Shown one piece after another: positions 22,861-35,922 of a stretch of DNA of 64,000 nt. The first letter of the stretch is position 1. Each line of letters opens with the position of its first letter. The notes under the pieces were generated by a model. That model saw only the letters and a program-made list of their open reading frames with translations. It had not been told where the DNA came from and made no database searches. The position numbers were made by a program, and so were the translations under genes. The stretch comes from Amoebidium appalachense (taxonomy: Eukaryota; Ichthyosporea). The stretch lies in contig CAVNZM010000002.1 of the NCBI GenBank assembly GCA_963693365.1, positions 5,890,001-5,954,000 of the forward strand, read 5' to 3'.

Positions 22861-25800
22861 GGCCCCGGCGATGAAAGAAATGAAATCCCTCGTCGAGTCA
22901 AAGCCCTCTTCGAGCCAATTGCCAGTGTCTGTGCACCTCAGCGGACAACGGGTAGGGTGCGTGTCGCGTCGGAGCGATGGGTGCAGGATCTCACTTGGCG
23001 TGCTGTGTGGCTGTATAGAGGGTATGCATCATCAAGATAGTCCAGAAACTGTGTGCTTAGCTTCGAACACCGTTCACTAGGTTTTCAAGCGCTTTGTGTG
23101 TTTTCTGTGTATGAATATGAGCGAGCTCTGTTTTGGGCATCTGCACGCACGTCAGACAGGCGAGGTATTCGAGCGTCACGGACAGCATGCGGGTTATATA
23201 CGCATAGGGCGTAGGTGTACGCGTTAAGCAAGGTTTGGTTTATTTTTTACCGAGCCTCTGGGGTAAATCTTTTGACTAATCGACTGACAGCTAAGACGTC
23301 ACCCATAGATGTACGGTTTGTAGAAAGGCAAGGCGGTACATCAATTTGGTGTGGGCGATTCTTGCCAGTTTCAAACTGGACCCGCCACTTTGCCAGATAA
23401 TCATAGGCTGCTATGGTGATTACGTGTGCAGGATATAGAAATTCATTTTCAGCATTATTGTGCACTAATATTCGCTCTTTTAGCCATCAGTCTAGAAAAA
23501 ACCAGTAAGCAAGCGGTTGTGTGGCATATGAATGTAATGCCGCATCACTGAAAGACATGGGACAGCGGCGCACGTGGCTACATCCTGGTCTCAAAGTGAT
23601 ACGGCCCGGAATGATCATGCGCATACCACAGGTTCGGCGCAAGTAGAAAATGGTGTGCCCAATCCCATATGGCATAGAAGATTTCGATAGTAAGTTGTAT
23701 GCGGCACGCATTATTTCCTGTAAGTAAATCGGTTTTATTGCTTCACTATGTTGAGCGCTCCACATGTGAAAATGTAGAATATATATATATTGCACTCATG
23801 CAAAGAAAGTGGACACGTGAGCTAATTGTACGTGCAGCTGCCTACGCGCACGTTCCCTCGGATTTCGTGCACCGCAAAAAACGCGTACACTCAGGGTGTG
23901 AAAATCGGCATGTGTTTTGTGGGCTAATAGGTAGGTTGCACCTGCCTGACTAGTGCCCCGATAGGGCCACTGACTGCTCTACAGGGGGAGATTGCATAAC
24001 ATTTTCTCCATTATGCAAAAAAACTAAGTTAAAAAATCGGCGGATCTTATATAAAAAGTTTAGGGCATGATATGTGCCAAATTAGAGCCAACCACGAAGA
24101 CATAATTTCACAGCCTGGAGTATATATGCATATTCCAGAAGCCCGGTATCATGCGGCCGTTACAGACAGTGAAGTTACAATATACGCACCGGTGCCGTGT
24201 GTAGGACAAAGTTTTCATACTTTACAATAATATACATACAATATATATTATATATTTATGAATATGCATATATATATATATATTTACACGGTTGATAAAC
24301 ATGGTAATGTACATCCCTCCAGAGGCGTGGCGGAGGGTTTTTGGGCCAGGCCGGGCCGGCCCGCCCGGCCTGTCGATTTTTCGGGCCAGGAACAGGCCAG
24401 GCCGGGCTCAAGATTATACCATATAGGGCAGGTTTTTGTGCAAAATGTTTGCGCAAAATCCTTCTGACCTGCCTGGGGGTCCGGATTCACCGTACTATGT
24501 GACGTCACTGTCAGTGAACTTGGAGGGGTGGGGAGGTGGGGTCTGGTTCGAACTGCCTATATTGTAGGCCCGGCTCGGCCCGGCCCGTACATTTTTCGAG
24601 CCAGGTTGGCAGCCCGGCCCGCCACATCTCTCCACAATCAATGTCGATGAATGCCATGGCGGCATCGGCCACAAAGTGGCTGAGATTTATTATGATGATA
24701 TTCCATGCATGACTCAGCGGCTGCGGCGACACCGTGATCGTGAGCTTGTTCCACTTCATCCTGAAAAACTTAAATCGAATCGCGATCGATTGTCCCCCAT
24801 GGTAAATGAACAGGATGATCATGATACGATGATTGGGCCTTGAACATGATCGCCGGATCGCGATCACCTCAGCCTGATTATGCATGTACATGCATATGCT
24901 CGATGAAGTGCAATGATCCCCTACATGTGCTCGACCATGATCATCATTTCGGTCACGGATATCGATGGTCGAACAACATCACCTCAGCTGCAGAGCATAA
25001 TAGCGTGGAAGCCCCTTCAATTGATTAAAATTTACTCGGAGTAGGTAATACCAATATATATTCGGAGTTCTCCCAGTGACTTTGCGATCATACGCTCAAT
25101 TGGCGGCGCGGGCCCGGACCCGGCCCGGCCCGCCGTTTTACACGCTGAACCCTTGTTAGCCCCAAAAAGTGACCTTTAGATCCATGCGCAGCTGCCTTAT
25201 ATAGTATGATCTGAAACTTTTGTCCAATGAAAATCGTTATCGCTCCCAATTTGGAAAGTGACTTTCGGGCCAAAAAGCTACCTAATCGGTCGCTAAAACG
25301 GTTTGGGTCTCTCCACGGTAGTATACCCGTGACTACTGAACCGGCCCGTTGAAAGGGATAGATATACGCGGCAGCGTTTTGATTCCTTTGCCAACTTCAT
25401 GCCGAGTGAAGGGAGTACTTGCTTGTGTACTTACCCCCCCCAAATGAAAATTTTTGTGTTTTTCAATTTAAAGGTTTGGGCATTTCAGGGGCTGAACATT
25501 AGCATATATATGAATGACAGTGTATGCGCGCAGCGTGCATGCTTTGGTGTCATCGATTGCATGATCATGAACATATATCCGGTTTATTTTGTTGTCAAAA
25601 AAAAGCATAAGCTATCTCTAATATATAGTAAGCTATGAAGCCCAAATACGGAACGACACCCCTCAAACAACAGTTCTTTCCATCAAAGAGCACCCCTATT
25701 TCTGGTGTTATCTCTGATCAGGCCCGACCATAAGTCCATTCGGAGCCTCCAAATTACCATCGAAATTTGGAAAATACCATCGGATTCCGGACCTAGGGTT

Positions 25801-26587
25801 CGGTCCCAAAAATCGGATGGTACCGGATGGTCCCGGGGGGATATATGGATACTACCATATCATATGTAAAAAATGCATATCCCAAAATTTCGATGGTACG
25901 GAAAGTACCATCCGATTTTGCCAAAATTAGATCCGGGTTTTGAAAGTACCATCCGAAAAATCTGAATTTTCGGGCCTGTCTCTGATCCACACCCGCGCCG
26001 CTATCTGCATGCGGAGCTTATGCCCCAGTCATATCAGTGGTCGCATATTCACCGTGGTACACGTAAACAATGATGGCGAGGTCAGGCAATCCGTCCTGGG
26101 CCGGCGCGCCGGGATAATTTGTGGCCCGTCGCGAGGCAAAAGCCATGATTGGCTTGGCTTACCCACGCAGGATTGCATGATGTCTGACAGGATCACGCAC
26201 AGACACACACCCACACGCACACTAGACACGCACACACACGTACGCAGCGAGTCAGCGACACCGTTCATAAGTGGTGTGCTCCGCACAGCAGAAGCACACA
26301 TACTCCTTAGCAACACGTGACACGTGTTAATATATTTTCGAATCGGTGTGGCAAAATGAATAAAGCTGGCCTTGACCAGTGGGTATTACAAACGGTGGCA
26401 TTCAAGCGCCTACGTGCATGCAAATGTGTGGTGTGTGTGCACAGTGTGTGCGTGTGTTGTGCAACGTGCGTGTCTACAGCAAAGTCTGGGAATATGTGTG
26501 TGAGGTGCTCTCGAGTACTCGGTGCACTCGTTGCGTGTTGCTGTGCACGTGTACACTGCCACGACGAGCATGCTAATATGTTTGTTG
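22861..26587. other. Gene-free AT-richer block
   Basis: Few homopolymers and no frame with convincing protein composition. It contains (TA)n near 24240-24290, direct and inverted GC-rich GGCCCGGCC clusters at 24340-24410, 24560-24625 and 25100-25135, and the inverted-repeat element at 25740-25975. It is probably repeat-derived intergenic DNA. Confidence 0.6.
25740..25975. repeat. Short inverted-repeat element, MITE-like
   Basis: AAAATCGGATGGTAC within 25808-25823 is exactly complementary to GTACCATCCGATTTT at 25905-25919, and GTACCATCCGA recurs at 25946-25956. The surrounding CGG-rich words (CGGATTCCGG, CGGTCCC) repeat across the block. There is no coding potential. A foldback or MITE-like element is inferred; ends and target duplication are not resolved. 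Confidence 0.5.
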
Positions 26588-27908
26588 TCATTGTGGTGAT
26601 GGCCGTTGGCCTCCCTCCTTGCCTGCATACTTCTTCTTGCCTGCGTCCCGGACCAGTTAGCTTAGGGTGTGAAATGAACGAGTGACCAAGGAGAGGAGAG
26701 GAGGAGGAAGGGCGGGGGCCGGGGAAGGGGGGGAGGGGAGAGGGGGGGGAAGGGGAGGACACCCACATCCACAGAACAGTTCACACTTAGTCAACAATGC
26801 TCCAAATATGCACAGCACAACATAGTGCAAGTACAGTGATATGAACACTGTAGGAGCCATATTTGCACAGTGCAAGAGAAAATAAATGCACATACAGTAC
26901 ACTACACCGTGTAATCACAGTGAAATGCAGAGTGTGCAAGCCACATATTGTACAGTGAGAGAGCAATAAAATGCACAGCACACCACGTCGTGTAACCATA
27001 GTGAAATGCTAGTAAGGGCCAATATGTTGCACTGTGTAATAAAGAGCAATATAATGCACACCACAACATAAAATGTAAAACGCATTTTAGGGGTGCAGTG
27101 CCACGCATGAAAAGCAGTATGCTGCAGCGTGTCACACAGTGCGATGCACAATGCAGCGCCCGGTATGTTGCATAGCACGCCACACATACCACAACTAAAA
27201 AAGCCATAAGAATGGACATGCACAACAAACAACAGGGCACCGTACCTCACACATCACAACAACAAGGTGTGGAACAACTAGCACAGTATCGAATGTCACA
27301 TAGTATCACACACAGCCTCTAAAAGAGTACCCAACACAGCACAGTGGGCTTGTATTCAAAACAATTCTGTTAATTAAATCATCCACATACCTGTGGTGAA
27401 GGGCAGGTACTTGTATCTGATCATGTGGGCTATCTGCTTCTTCATGGTGACTGCAAACAGCACACAGAAGTACAGCACCAGTATGGGCCAGAACACGGGC
27501 ACATCGAACATCTTGAACAGCGTGCAGCCAAGTGCTATCAGCGTGGCTCGCGTGGCACTCTCCCTGCACACACACACACACACTCGGTCAGTCTCAAGCA
27601 TCATGCCTGTCTGGTCCGGCAAATGTGTGCGTGAGACGGGTATAAGGAGGGCATGGAGGAGGAAGTATGATCTATACGGAAAGGGGGCCCGTGGGGGGGG
27701 GGGGGGAGGGGGGGGGGGGGGAGGGGGAGAGGGGGGGAGCGGGGAAGAGAGAGAGGGATGAGGACGACCGGGGTTGGGTGTATGAAAAAAATGCTCGGAA
27801 AAGCAGAGCGAAATTAGCGCTCGGGGTGGGTGGAAAGGGGGGGGGGGGGGGGGAAGGGGGGGTAAAAGGTCCTACAGAGCATGAAGTACACAATCAAGAC
27901 AACAGTAT

Positions 27909-27941
<33 letters not shown>

Positions 27942-28154
27942 CTTATGTGAAAAACATCTGGTGTATGCATAAGAGGGTGCGCAGTATTAGTAAACTATTG
28001 GGTGGGGTGGGGAAGAGGGGGCGCGTGTGTTAGAGGGTGGGCAACACGCATGCACACATCGGCGGGGGGGGGGGGGGGGGGGGGGGGGGGGAGGGGAGCG
28101 GGAGGGACGCATATGTCTAAGTGGGTAAAAGACGGTAACCGTACTTGTGTGTTT

Positions 28155-28203
<49 letters not shown>

Positions 28204-29032
28204 GGCGGGGGGAAGGGGAGGGGGGTATGGATTTGTGTATGTAGTGTGTGTGTGTGTGTGTGTGTGTGAGGGGGGGGGGGTGGGGGGTAGTATCACGAAA
28301 GGCTTGGAGGGGAGAGGGGGGAGTGGAGGGTAGGGGTTGGGGAGGGGGGGGGGGGGGGGGGGGGGGGGGCTTCTTGGGAGAGGAGAACACGGAAGCAAAG
28401 ACGAGAACACTGGCCTACGCAAAGGCACCAGCCCAGACACAGGTGTGCACCACAAAAACATAGCCAAATGTCACCCTGCAATACCCAAAGAGCTCCCACC
28501 CTAAAGCGCCCCCTTCCCCCCCCCCCCCTCCCCCCCCCCTCTTCCCCCCCCCCCCCCTCCCCCCCCCCCATATATAAAAAATGCAAACAAAAACAGACGC
28601 AGAAATAGAGAGACAGCTTGAGAGCACAGAATGAACACTTTCCCCAAAGTTACGCTCAAATATCTTGCATTCCCCCAACCTCCCCTCCCCCTCTCCCTCA
28701 CCCAACCTCCCCCCCCCCCCCCCCCGCTCGCTCTCTCTCTCGCTGTGTGTGTGTGTGTCCATAGCATGGACAATCATCCCACGTGGCCTTTTGCTGGCTT
28801 GGCACAGATAGCATGCATGGCACAGTCCATCACATGCAGCAACGTGCCCCCCCCCCCCTTCCCCCCTCCCCTCCCCCCTCCCCCCTCCCCCTCCCCCCTT
28901 CCCGCCCGCCTGCCAGCCTGCCCGCCCGCTTCCCATCCTAGGCTGACACACCTCCACCAGAATCCTTCAAACAAACAGAAAGACACCCTCTCCACACACG
29001 CACGCACACATACAAACAAACAGACCCCCCCC

Positions 29033-29082
<50 letters not shown>

Positions 29083-29817
29083 AAACACACACACACACAC
29101 ACACACAACTTCACCACCACCACCACCACCACCACCACCACCACCACCGCCGACCCACCCACCCACCCACCCACCTACACACACACAAAAGAAAAAAAGA
29201 AAGAAAGAAAGAAGGAAAGAAAAAGAAAGAAAGCAAAAAACAGAGAGGCACATACCAGAACTTGAACTCTGGCAGGCGGCGCACAAAGGGCTTGAACTCC
29301 TCATCAGCCTTGGTGGGCAGTGACGGCCCTGGGGTGTACAGGGTTAAAAAACAGAAACAACACACATTCAAATGTATGGAACCACACCGCATAGCCATCG
29401 ATCTTCCTACCCGCCACATGCATGCAAACCCCGACACCTATCATCCTTATTCTCTCTTCTCCCCACCCCCCCCCCCCCCTCCGCCCGCCCCCCCCTCCTC
29501 CCCCCCCCCCCCCCCACACACACACACACACACACCACCACCACCAGCACCATCACATTTGCAAGGTTGTAACCAGGACAATAGAGAAAGGCAGCAGAGG
29601 GGGACACATGGCATACAGAGATGGCGGTATATAGGGCACATGGAATGGGGTATGTTGATCTAATATGTGGTTTCACGCAAGAAAAGGTGGTGGTTTCAAC
29701 GTTTTTTGTTCTTTTTTTTGTTGTTGTGTGTGTGATTATGTGCGACCGGGGAAAATGGGGGATAAAGGTGGTGGTGGTGGTGTTTGTGTTGGTGGTCGTG
29801 GATGGGGGGAGGGGGAA

Positions 29818-29855
<38 letters not shown>

Positions 29856-30048
29856 TACGGAATACGAATAAGACATTCATGACGGTCAACACATAGCAGA
29901 TACACGAGAGTCCATCAGAAACAGAGCCCATTTCTCAAAGAGAGCTCAGGTCACCCCCCCCCCCCCCCCCCCCCCCCCCCCACCTCACCAACACTACCAC
30001 CACCACCACCACCCATACCCACACGCACGCACAAGCACACGCACACGC

Positions 30049-30108
<60 letters not shown>

Positions 30109-30338
30109 CTTTTTTGTGGGTTGGACGGGGGGGGGGGGGGGGGGGGGGGGGGCATATATACATCCATAGATACACCCAAACAAATAATGCACGCATGCCT
30201 TCCGCACTACCAAAGCCCACACGCACACAAACGCACCAATGCACCACACATACAAGTTCCTGCAACCTACCACACACAACACACAACGCGCGCGCGCACA
30301 CACACACACACACCGAGAAAACACTCACACACACACAC

Positions 30339-30385
<47 letters not shown>

Positions 30386-31210
30386 CACACACACACACAC
30401 ACACGTACACAACCACACACAACCCCACCCCAACCCCAAACCCACCCCCGCCCCCACCCCCCACCCGCCCACCCGCCCACCGCCCACCCGCCCACCCACC
30501 CACACACACACACACACGTACCACCATCCTCCTCGTCCTCGTGCATGGCGGGTTCAAAGCGGGGGGAGAGGAATGCAATGAACAGGTTGAGCAGGTAGAT
30601 GGCCAGCGCATACGTCACAATGAACCAGCCTGCAAGTGAGATCGAGAGAGAGGGGGAGGGCAGCAGGGGGCGGAGGGGGGGGGGGGGGGGGTCAGAATCT
30701 GCCTGCCTTTGCCATGTGGCTACATGAGTGGGTGGTTGGGTAGGTGGGTGGGCGGGGGAGAGGGGGGGAGGGGGGGGGGGGGGGGGGGGGGGGTCGTATA
30801 TAGGCTGGGACACAGGGGCGATATAGGATGTGCAACACGGAACCAAGTACAGCTTTACGATGACAAACATTGTGCAGGACACATCAAAAGCACACGTAAG
30901 GACACAACATCCGCAACCGTAGTCAAGCAAAACCGAGGGCGAGAAGTAGCCGTGGAGGGGGGGGGGAGGGGGCGGCTACAGGTTCAGTCTGTGGAAAGGC
31001 CAGAAAGGGAGGCGAGTTACAGGCAGAATATGGGGCAAACAGAGGAAGGGTGAGGGGGGCGAGGGGGAGGGGGATCGAGAAAAGCCAAGTTGCTTACCCC
31101 CCCCCACCCCCCCCCCCCCCCCAACCCCCTCTCCACTATGCGAGGTGCACACTCCTTCCCCCCAGCCTTTCCGATTCCATGTTCTACATTGTGATGCCCA
31201 TTCTCAGGGT

Positions 31211-31241
<31 letters not shown>

Positions 31242-32318
31242 TGAATGCGGAACACAGTACGAAGTACGCATACACGATGAGAAGCATGGTGCAGGACACA
31301 TGCAAAGGCAAACATTCAAGTATGCAGCATCAGCCATGCGCACAGTATGCGTCATAAGCAGAGCCCATCCTCAGGGAGGGCCCAAGTCATCAATTGCGTC
31401 TGAGTTTCGACCCCTTAGCCCGCGTATATACGACGCTCCAACTCAGACAGCAGCATCAACTGAACTTGGGTGGGTCAACCCGTCTTGATCAAAGACGAGC
31501 AGGGTTGCTTATGCAAGCAAGGTGAGCAAAACGGTGAAGATGTATGTGCAAAGGGGGCAAGTCAAACGTGAAAGCAGTTGGGAGTGTGGGTGGGTGGGTG
31601 GGTGCGTGTGTTGGATAGTGGGTGGGTGGGTGGGTAGGTGGGTGGGTAGGTGGGTGGGTGGGTGGGCATGTGGGTGGGTGGACGAGAAAAAAATGCCTCA
31701 CAGGAAGTGCCTAGCTTGCCGTGTCAAACGAGAGGATGTGTATGGACAGGTGTGTCTGTAGGTGCATCCGTATGTGCATGGGCGTGCACTGACATGTGTA
31801 ACCGTGCAGATGCGTGCATGTGTGTGTTTTTATGCCCACGCGTGCCTGTGCCCACGTGCACGTACGTATGTGCAGGCATGCCTGTGTGGCTGTGCGTGTG
31901 CCTACCTTGCAGCCAGAATATGCGCAAGCCAAAGAGCACCAGCAAGCCCAGGGTGGATGCCCATCGTGCCCCCACGTGCGGCACTGCATCGTCCAGAAAC
32001 TTCCGGTAGCGCTGCAGAAACACACAGCAGTCAGCAAGAGACAATGCACCCAATATACCACCAACGCAACCACTTGAAACGTTTCCATCACACGAAGCAG
32101 AGCCAACCCCCCCCCTACCCCCTCCCCCCCCCCCTCCCCTTCCTCCATTCCCCCGCCCCCTCCTGCTCTACCCGGGGGGACCAGCGTCATCATGCACATA
32201 GGCATAAGAGTACACAAGGATGCAGCCATAACTCATGCAACATGCTGGGGCATTGCACGCAGGTACAGAGACGTACGAGCGCGCCCACACAGCGACGTGC
32301 GAGCGCGCCCATACCCAC

Positions 32319-32376
<58 letters not shown>

Positions 32377-32858
32377 TGCGGGCACGCGCAGGCTCACTGT
32401 TCCTTGAACAAGTGCCCTAGCCTGCCAGACTGCATACCAGGCAGACAGGATACACCAAACACCAAAACTACTTCCAGTATGCAGTCACACTTCTGCTCTG
32501 CCAGCAACAGCACCTATCACAAAGAATGTCCCCATTACAACCAACCACACGACTGAGCGAATAAAACAACTCAGGGCGTAGCCTGGATATCATATCATCA
32601 CACAAGTGCCAAACACCTCAGCTGTGTGGTACCCATTCCCACCCAGCCCAGCTGCCAGATGGCTGAGTCATGGCTTGCTAAACGCTCGTCCCCACCTCCA
32701 CTCGGTTACCAAAACGCAAACTTCTCAAACATCTCCCATCCAAACTTTGTACTCCTCCTCTTCTCCCCCCCCCCCCCCCCCCTTCGGCCATCCCCACCAC
32801 CACCGCCACCACCACCACCCACTCCCCCTTCTTTCCACCCCCTCCCCCACCTCCCCCT

Positions 32859-32900
<42 letters not shown>

Positions 32901-33088
32901 GCACCCACCGCCCACGACCACGACTGCCCCAACAGCCCAACAATCGAACCACCCACCCACCCCCCTCCCCCTCCTCCTCCCCCCCCCCCCCCCCCCCCCC
33001 CCCCTCCCCCGCCTACCCTTTGCATTGCCAGGGCCGTGTTGTTTACTGGTGTCCCCTTGTCATCCTCAAAACCCAGTGGGGCCTCCAT
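26588..33088 (-). CDS. RER1: RER1, Golgi-to-ER retrieval receptor
   Basis: Six minus exons join in phase: 33017-33088, 31906-32011, 30522-30629, 29256-29328, 27391-27563 and 26588-26640. They give 194 residues and a TGA stop, essentially the length of animal and fungal RER1 (about 190-196). It returns escaped ER membrane proteins and unassembled subunits from the cis-Golgi in COPI vesicles by reading polar residues in their membrane segments. Visible family blocks are [20 protein letters not shown] (60-79), [20 protein letters not shown] (about 99-118), [16 protein letters not shown] and [16 protein letters not shown]. There are four hydrophobic segments in two hairpins. The basic tail [10 protein letters not shown] fits COPI binding. 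All introns are GT-AG and full of simple repeats. The exon 3 donor could be GTACGT (30521) or three bases earlier (GTGGTA), changing one Gly. Confidence 0.95.
26787..27070. repeat. About 80-bp minisatellite in the last RER1 intron
   Basis: Three to four diverged units beginning near 26790, 26872, 26950 and 27027 share, in order, TTGCACAGTG, AGAG(A/C)AATAAA-like, TGCACA..CACAC, GTGTAA and CATAGTGAAATGC. It lies within the intron at 26641-27390. Confidence 0.6.
27690..28373. repeat. Poly-G cluster in an RER1 intron
   Basis: Successive G runs occur at about 27696-27721, 27838-27853, 27911-27941, 28063-28091, 28156-28202 (about 47 nt uninterrupted) and 28344-28369, with (TG)n at 28238-28268. All lie in the intron at 27564-29255. 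On the transcript strand they are C runs. Confidence 0.9.
28518..29214. repeat. Poly-C, (CA)n, (CAC)n and GAAA-type repeats in an RER1 intron
   Basis: C runs occur at 28518-28569, 28709-28725, 28848-28900 and 29034-29081 (about 48 nt). These are followed by (CA)n at 29086-29107, (CAC)n at 29112-29149, CCCA repeats to 29175 and GAAA repeats to 29233. The strand of the homopolymer is opposite to that of the neighbouring poly-G cluster. Confidence 0.9.
29466..31240. repeat. Mixed homopolymers and (CA)n in RER1 introns
   Basis: C runs at 29466-29515, G run at 29818-29853, C run at 29955-29981, (CA)n at 30020-30105, G run at 30128-30152, (CA)n at 30298-30402, G runs at 30677-30691 and 30771-30793, C-rich at 31098-31122, and G run at 31211-31239. 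They flank the exons at 29256-29328 and 30522-30629 without entering them. Confidence 0.9.
31582..31682. repeat. (GGGT)n minisatellite
   Basis: About 100 bp of GGTGGGTGGGTG-type units lie in the second RER1 intron (30630-31905). Confidence 0.85.
32324..33003. repeat. (CA)n and poly-C in the first RER1 intron
   Basis: (CA)n at 32324-32371, then C runs at 32767-32782, 32863-32898 and 32980-33003. The last ends about a dozen bases from the first exon's donor at 33016. Confidence 0.85.
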
Positions 33089-33206
33089 GCTGTGAGTTGA
33101 CCCTGAAGGCTGTGCTCGTGTCTGTGTGCCTCTGTATGAGCTCCAACCGTCCCAAACGTATACTCAAGGCTCCGTGTGTGTTGGGCTGAGTGAGACACAT
33201 ACATAG

Positions 33207-33239
<33 letters not shown>

Positions 33240-33249
33240 TGTGTGTACG

Positions 33250-33284
<35 letters not shown>

Positions 33285-33327
33285 CTGTGGTGAGTAGGGG
33301 GGGGGGGGGGGGCGACGCGCAAGCATG

Positions 33328-33359
<32 letters not shown>

Positions 33360-33362
33360 TGT

Positions 33363-33442
<80 letters not shown>

Positions 33443-33592
33443 CAGAGGGTAACGTCATACCCAGAGATATGCCAGTGTCAAAGTCCGAGCCTGTATGTTT
33501 GTGACACAGAGAAGCCGACCCAAATTCTTGTGTGGGTTGTATGGCAAAAAAAAAGGGGGCAGATAGGGAGAAAAAAACACATACCTGAAGCA

Positions 33593-33676
<84 letters not shown>

Positions 33677-34869
33677 TGTGTGTGTGGCGTATGGAACTGA
33701 GAGGCGTGCGTAAACCTGAATCTCTGCGGGGTGAGCAGAGACGATCCGATGATGTACATGAGTGTGTGTGTGTGTGCGTGTGGCAAAGAAAAATAAATCC
33801 CCACGTTTTCTCTATATATGTGCGGTAAAGAAAAAAAACTTCGTACCAGATCCCTCTGTTTTTGTGTGTGTGCGCGCGCGTGTTGTCTGTGTGTGTATGT
33901 GTGTGTGTGTGTGTGTGTGTAAACGCTTTCGTGTGTCTGTGTGTGGCTGGGCGGATCATTGTGTGTGTGTCCGTGCGCGTGCGCACGCATGCGTCGTGTG
34001 TGAGCAGGTGTCTGATTGCGCGTGTTTATGTGTGTTTTTTTGTGCGCGTGTGCGCGTGCGTTCGTGCATGCCCTTTTGTGCAGCATGATGGACGTATGAT
34101 TCCAGGTCTGTGTGACATGACATAGTAGGGATATCCAGGTCTGTGCACGTGTGTCAAGAAGAAGTCATAGAAAGGGGCAGGCACCTGGGTCGCAAAAGAA
34201 GTAACCAGCAACTTGAACAACGTGTCTGTGTCGTACGGAAACTCTAAACTCTACCTAACCCTGCTAAGGATGCTAGAAAACAAACTATGAAAACTACAAA
34301 CTCAAGAGGCCACTGTGATGTGTAGCACGTTTTGCTGCAGAGGACGAGGCACAGCGCTAAACTGAAATTTCAAATATCACGCAGAAGGCACAGTCTGATT
34401 GGTTCCCGCCATTTGCACTCCTCTGTTCTATGACAACCAGCACGTACTAAGCTTTTGTATTTGTGCTTATGGAAAAATCCGTTCTATAGCTCAACTAAGC
34501 TTTATGCTATATTTGACTCAGCATATAGTGTTTTTCTACCGGCTGTATATGTCACTGTCTATATAATGTGCATATTGGGGAGAATCCAGGTTTGCGCATT
34601 TGCCCTACCGACCTCCAGAAATGTCCAATCACATTGGGTTTAGTACCCTGTGACGTCAGCAATGTGTATATAAAGCAGCTTTTTGGTTCAAACCAGGAGG
34701 GAAAGATTTCGAAAAGCCGCTAACCGTTCGTGCACGGTTCCGTGCTTCTGTCGGAGTTTGCCGGTCTGCAAGCCGGAGCCTCGTAAATACGACGTATATA
34801 CGTACGCAACTGGGCATTTCAAGGTTTTTGCTTTACACGCGTAATTCTGGGTGGTTGTGCAAGTGCAAG
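33089..34869. repeat. (TG)n-rich 5' flank of RER1
   Basis: (TG)n arrays lie at about 33209-33287, 33361-33440, 33594-33686 and 33863-33920, with TGCG variants at 33330-33360. The 34100-34870 part is unique sequence containing TGATTGG (34387) and CCAATCA (34624) and no credible gene. This flank presumably includes the RER1 promoter. Confidence 0.7.
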
Positions 34870-35567
34870 TACATAGATGGATCCGACCTGTCCCCTCGAG
34901 CTCCTCACCTCTCCCCACTTTCCTTCCCTCTCTCTCCCCTTCTCCCCTGGGCACAAATACAAATAAACCCCGCAAAAGTGTGTGTGTGACTATGGACTGC
35001 CACTTACTTATTAAACATGTACACAATCACAAGATAATCCTGCAATATAACAAATGGAAAAAGATACCACACGACATGTACACTAGACCCGTCGATGAAA
35101 GCATACACCTTGAAAAACTAAGCCTTATGTATCTTTATATATACTGACCGCCTCAACCATATTGCCAAATATGGCACTCGCAAATGTATAACACCTAAAT
35201 ACATATTACCTTCCTGTAGAACTGGTCTTTCTCTAGCTGATGGTATTATTGATCAATTACCACGCTTAGTATACTGTACGCGTGCTATACAGTGGAGATC
35301 TAATAAGTATAAGGTGGCATCATTTGCATGCCCAAACAACACACACACACACCAGTTTAACCGGTCATGTATCGCCAAATGTAGTTTGATAGACCACATA
35401 ATACCGCAACACACACACGTCACATTCACAACAGACACCCAGAAAGATAGCCTACCTATAAATTACAACATCCTTGATTTTATACTGAACACGCGTAACT
35501 ACGACCTGTTAACGTTTATTAGAAGTATTGATTGGCTTGAGAAACACATCACTACAAAATTCTAGCG

Positions 35568-35664
<97 letters not shown>

Positions 35665-35695
35665 CCAGCTGATACCGAGTGTCCCAGGGGAGCCC

Positions 35696-35734
<39 letters not shown>

Positions 35735-35922
35735 GGAACCCCAACTAATTGATTTCTCTTTGTAGTCTTTATGGTGTCTCGTAGAGAAAGTAAACCCTGA
35801 TATATAGTCATCACCCGACATCTATGTACGTGATCATGATATACCGCTGAGGGGATATTCCGAGCAAAAAACCCCCCATACCTGAGACTGGTTTCTCTTT
35901 GCCTCGAGTAAACAGCGTAAAC
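34870..35922 (+). mobile_element. 5'-truncated LINE copy (C-terminal ORF end plus 3' UTR)
   Basis: This block is a diverged inverted copy of 57222-58330. It keeps the last roughly 145 residues of the LINE ORF on the plus strand, including KYILPSCRTGLSLADGIIDQ and the terminal RSIDWLEKHITTKF before a TAG near 35563. The 3' UTR follows, in the same order as in the other copy: (CA)n (35571-35663), CAGCTGATACCGAGTGTCCC, an A run and G run (35700-35736), CCCCAACTAATTGATTT, and the end word CTCGAGTAAACAGCGTAAAC near 35922. No reverse transcriptase domain remains. Breaks in the upstream coding part indicate a dead copy. Confidence 0.78.

Noticed and set aside
22093-23040. 315-residue plus ORF antisense to the cyclin gene
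   Set aside because: Cys/Arg/Gly-rich mirror of the GC-rich cyclin coding strand, with no domain; the minus frame has the cyclin box.
31477-31510. Hairpin CAACCCGTCTT...GACGAGCAGGGTTG resembling an RNA gene arm
   Set aside because: No tRNA cloverleaf, 5S boxes or snRNA features could be built around it; it lies within an RER1 intron.
33066-33986. 306-residue minus ORF
   Set aside because: Almost entirely Thr-His from (TG)n arrays; it overlaps RER1 exon 1 in another frame.
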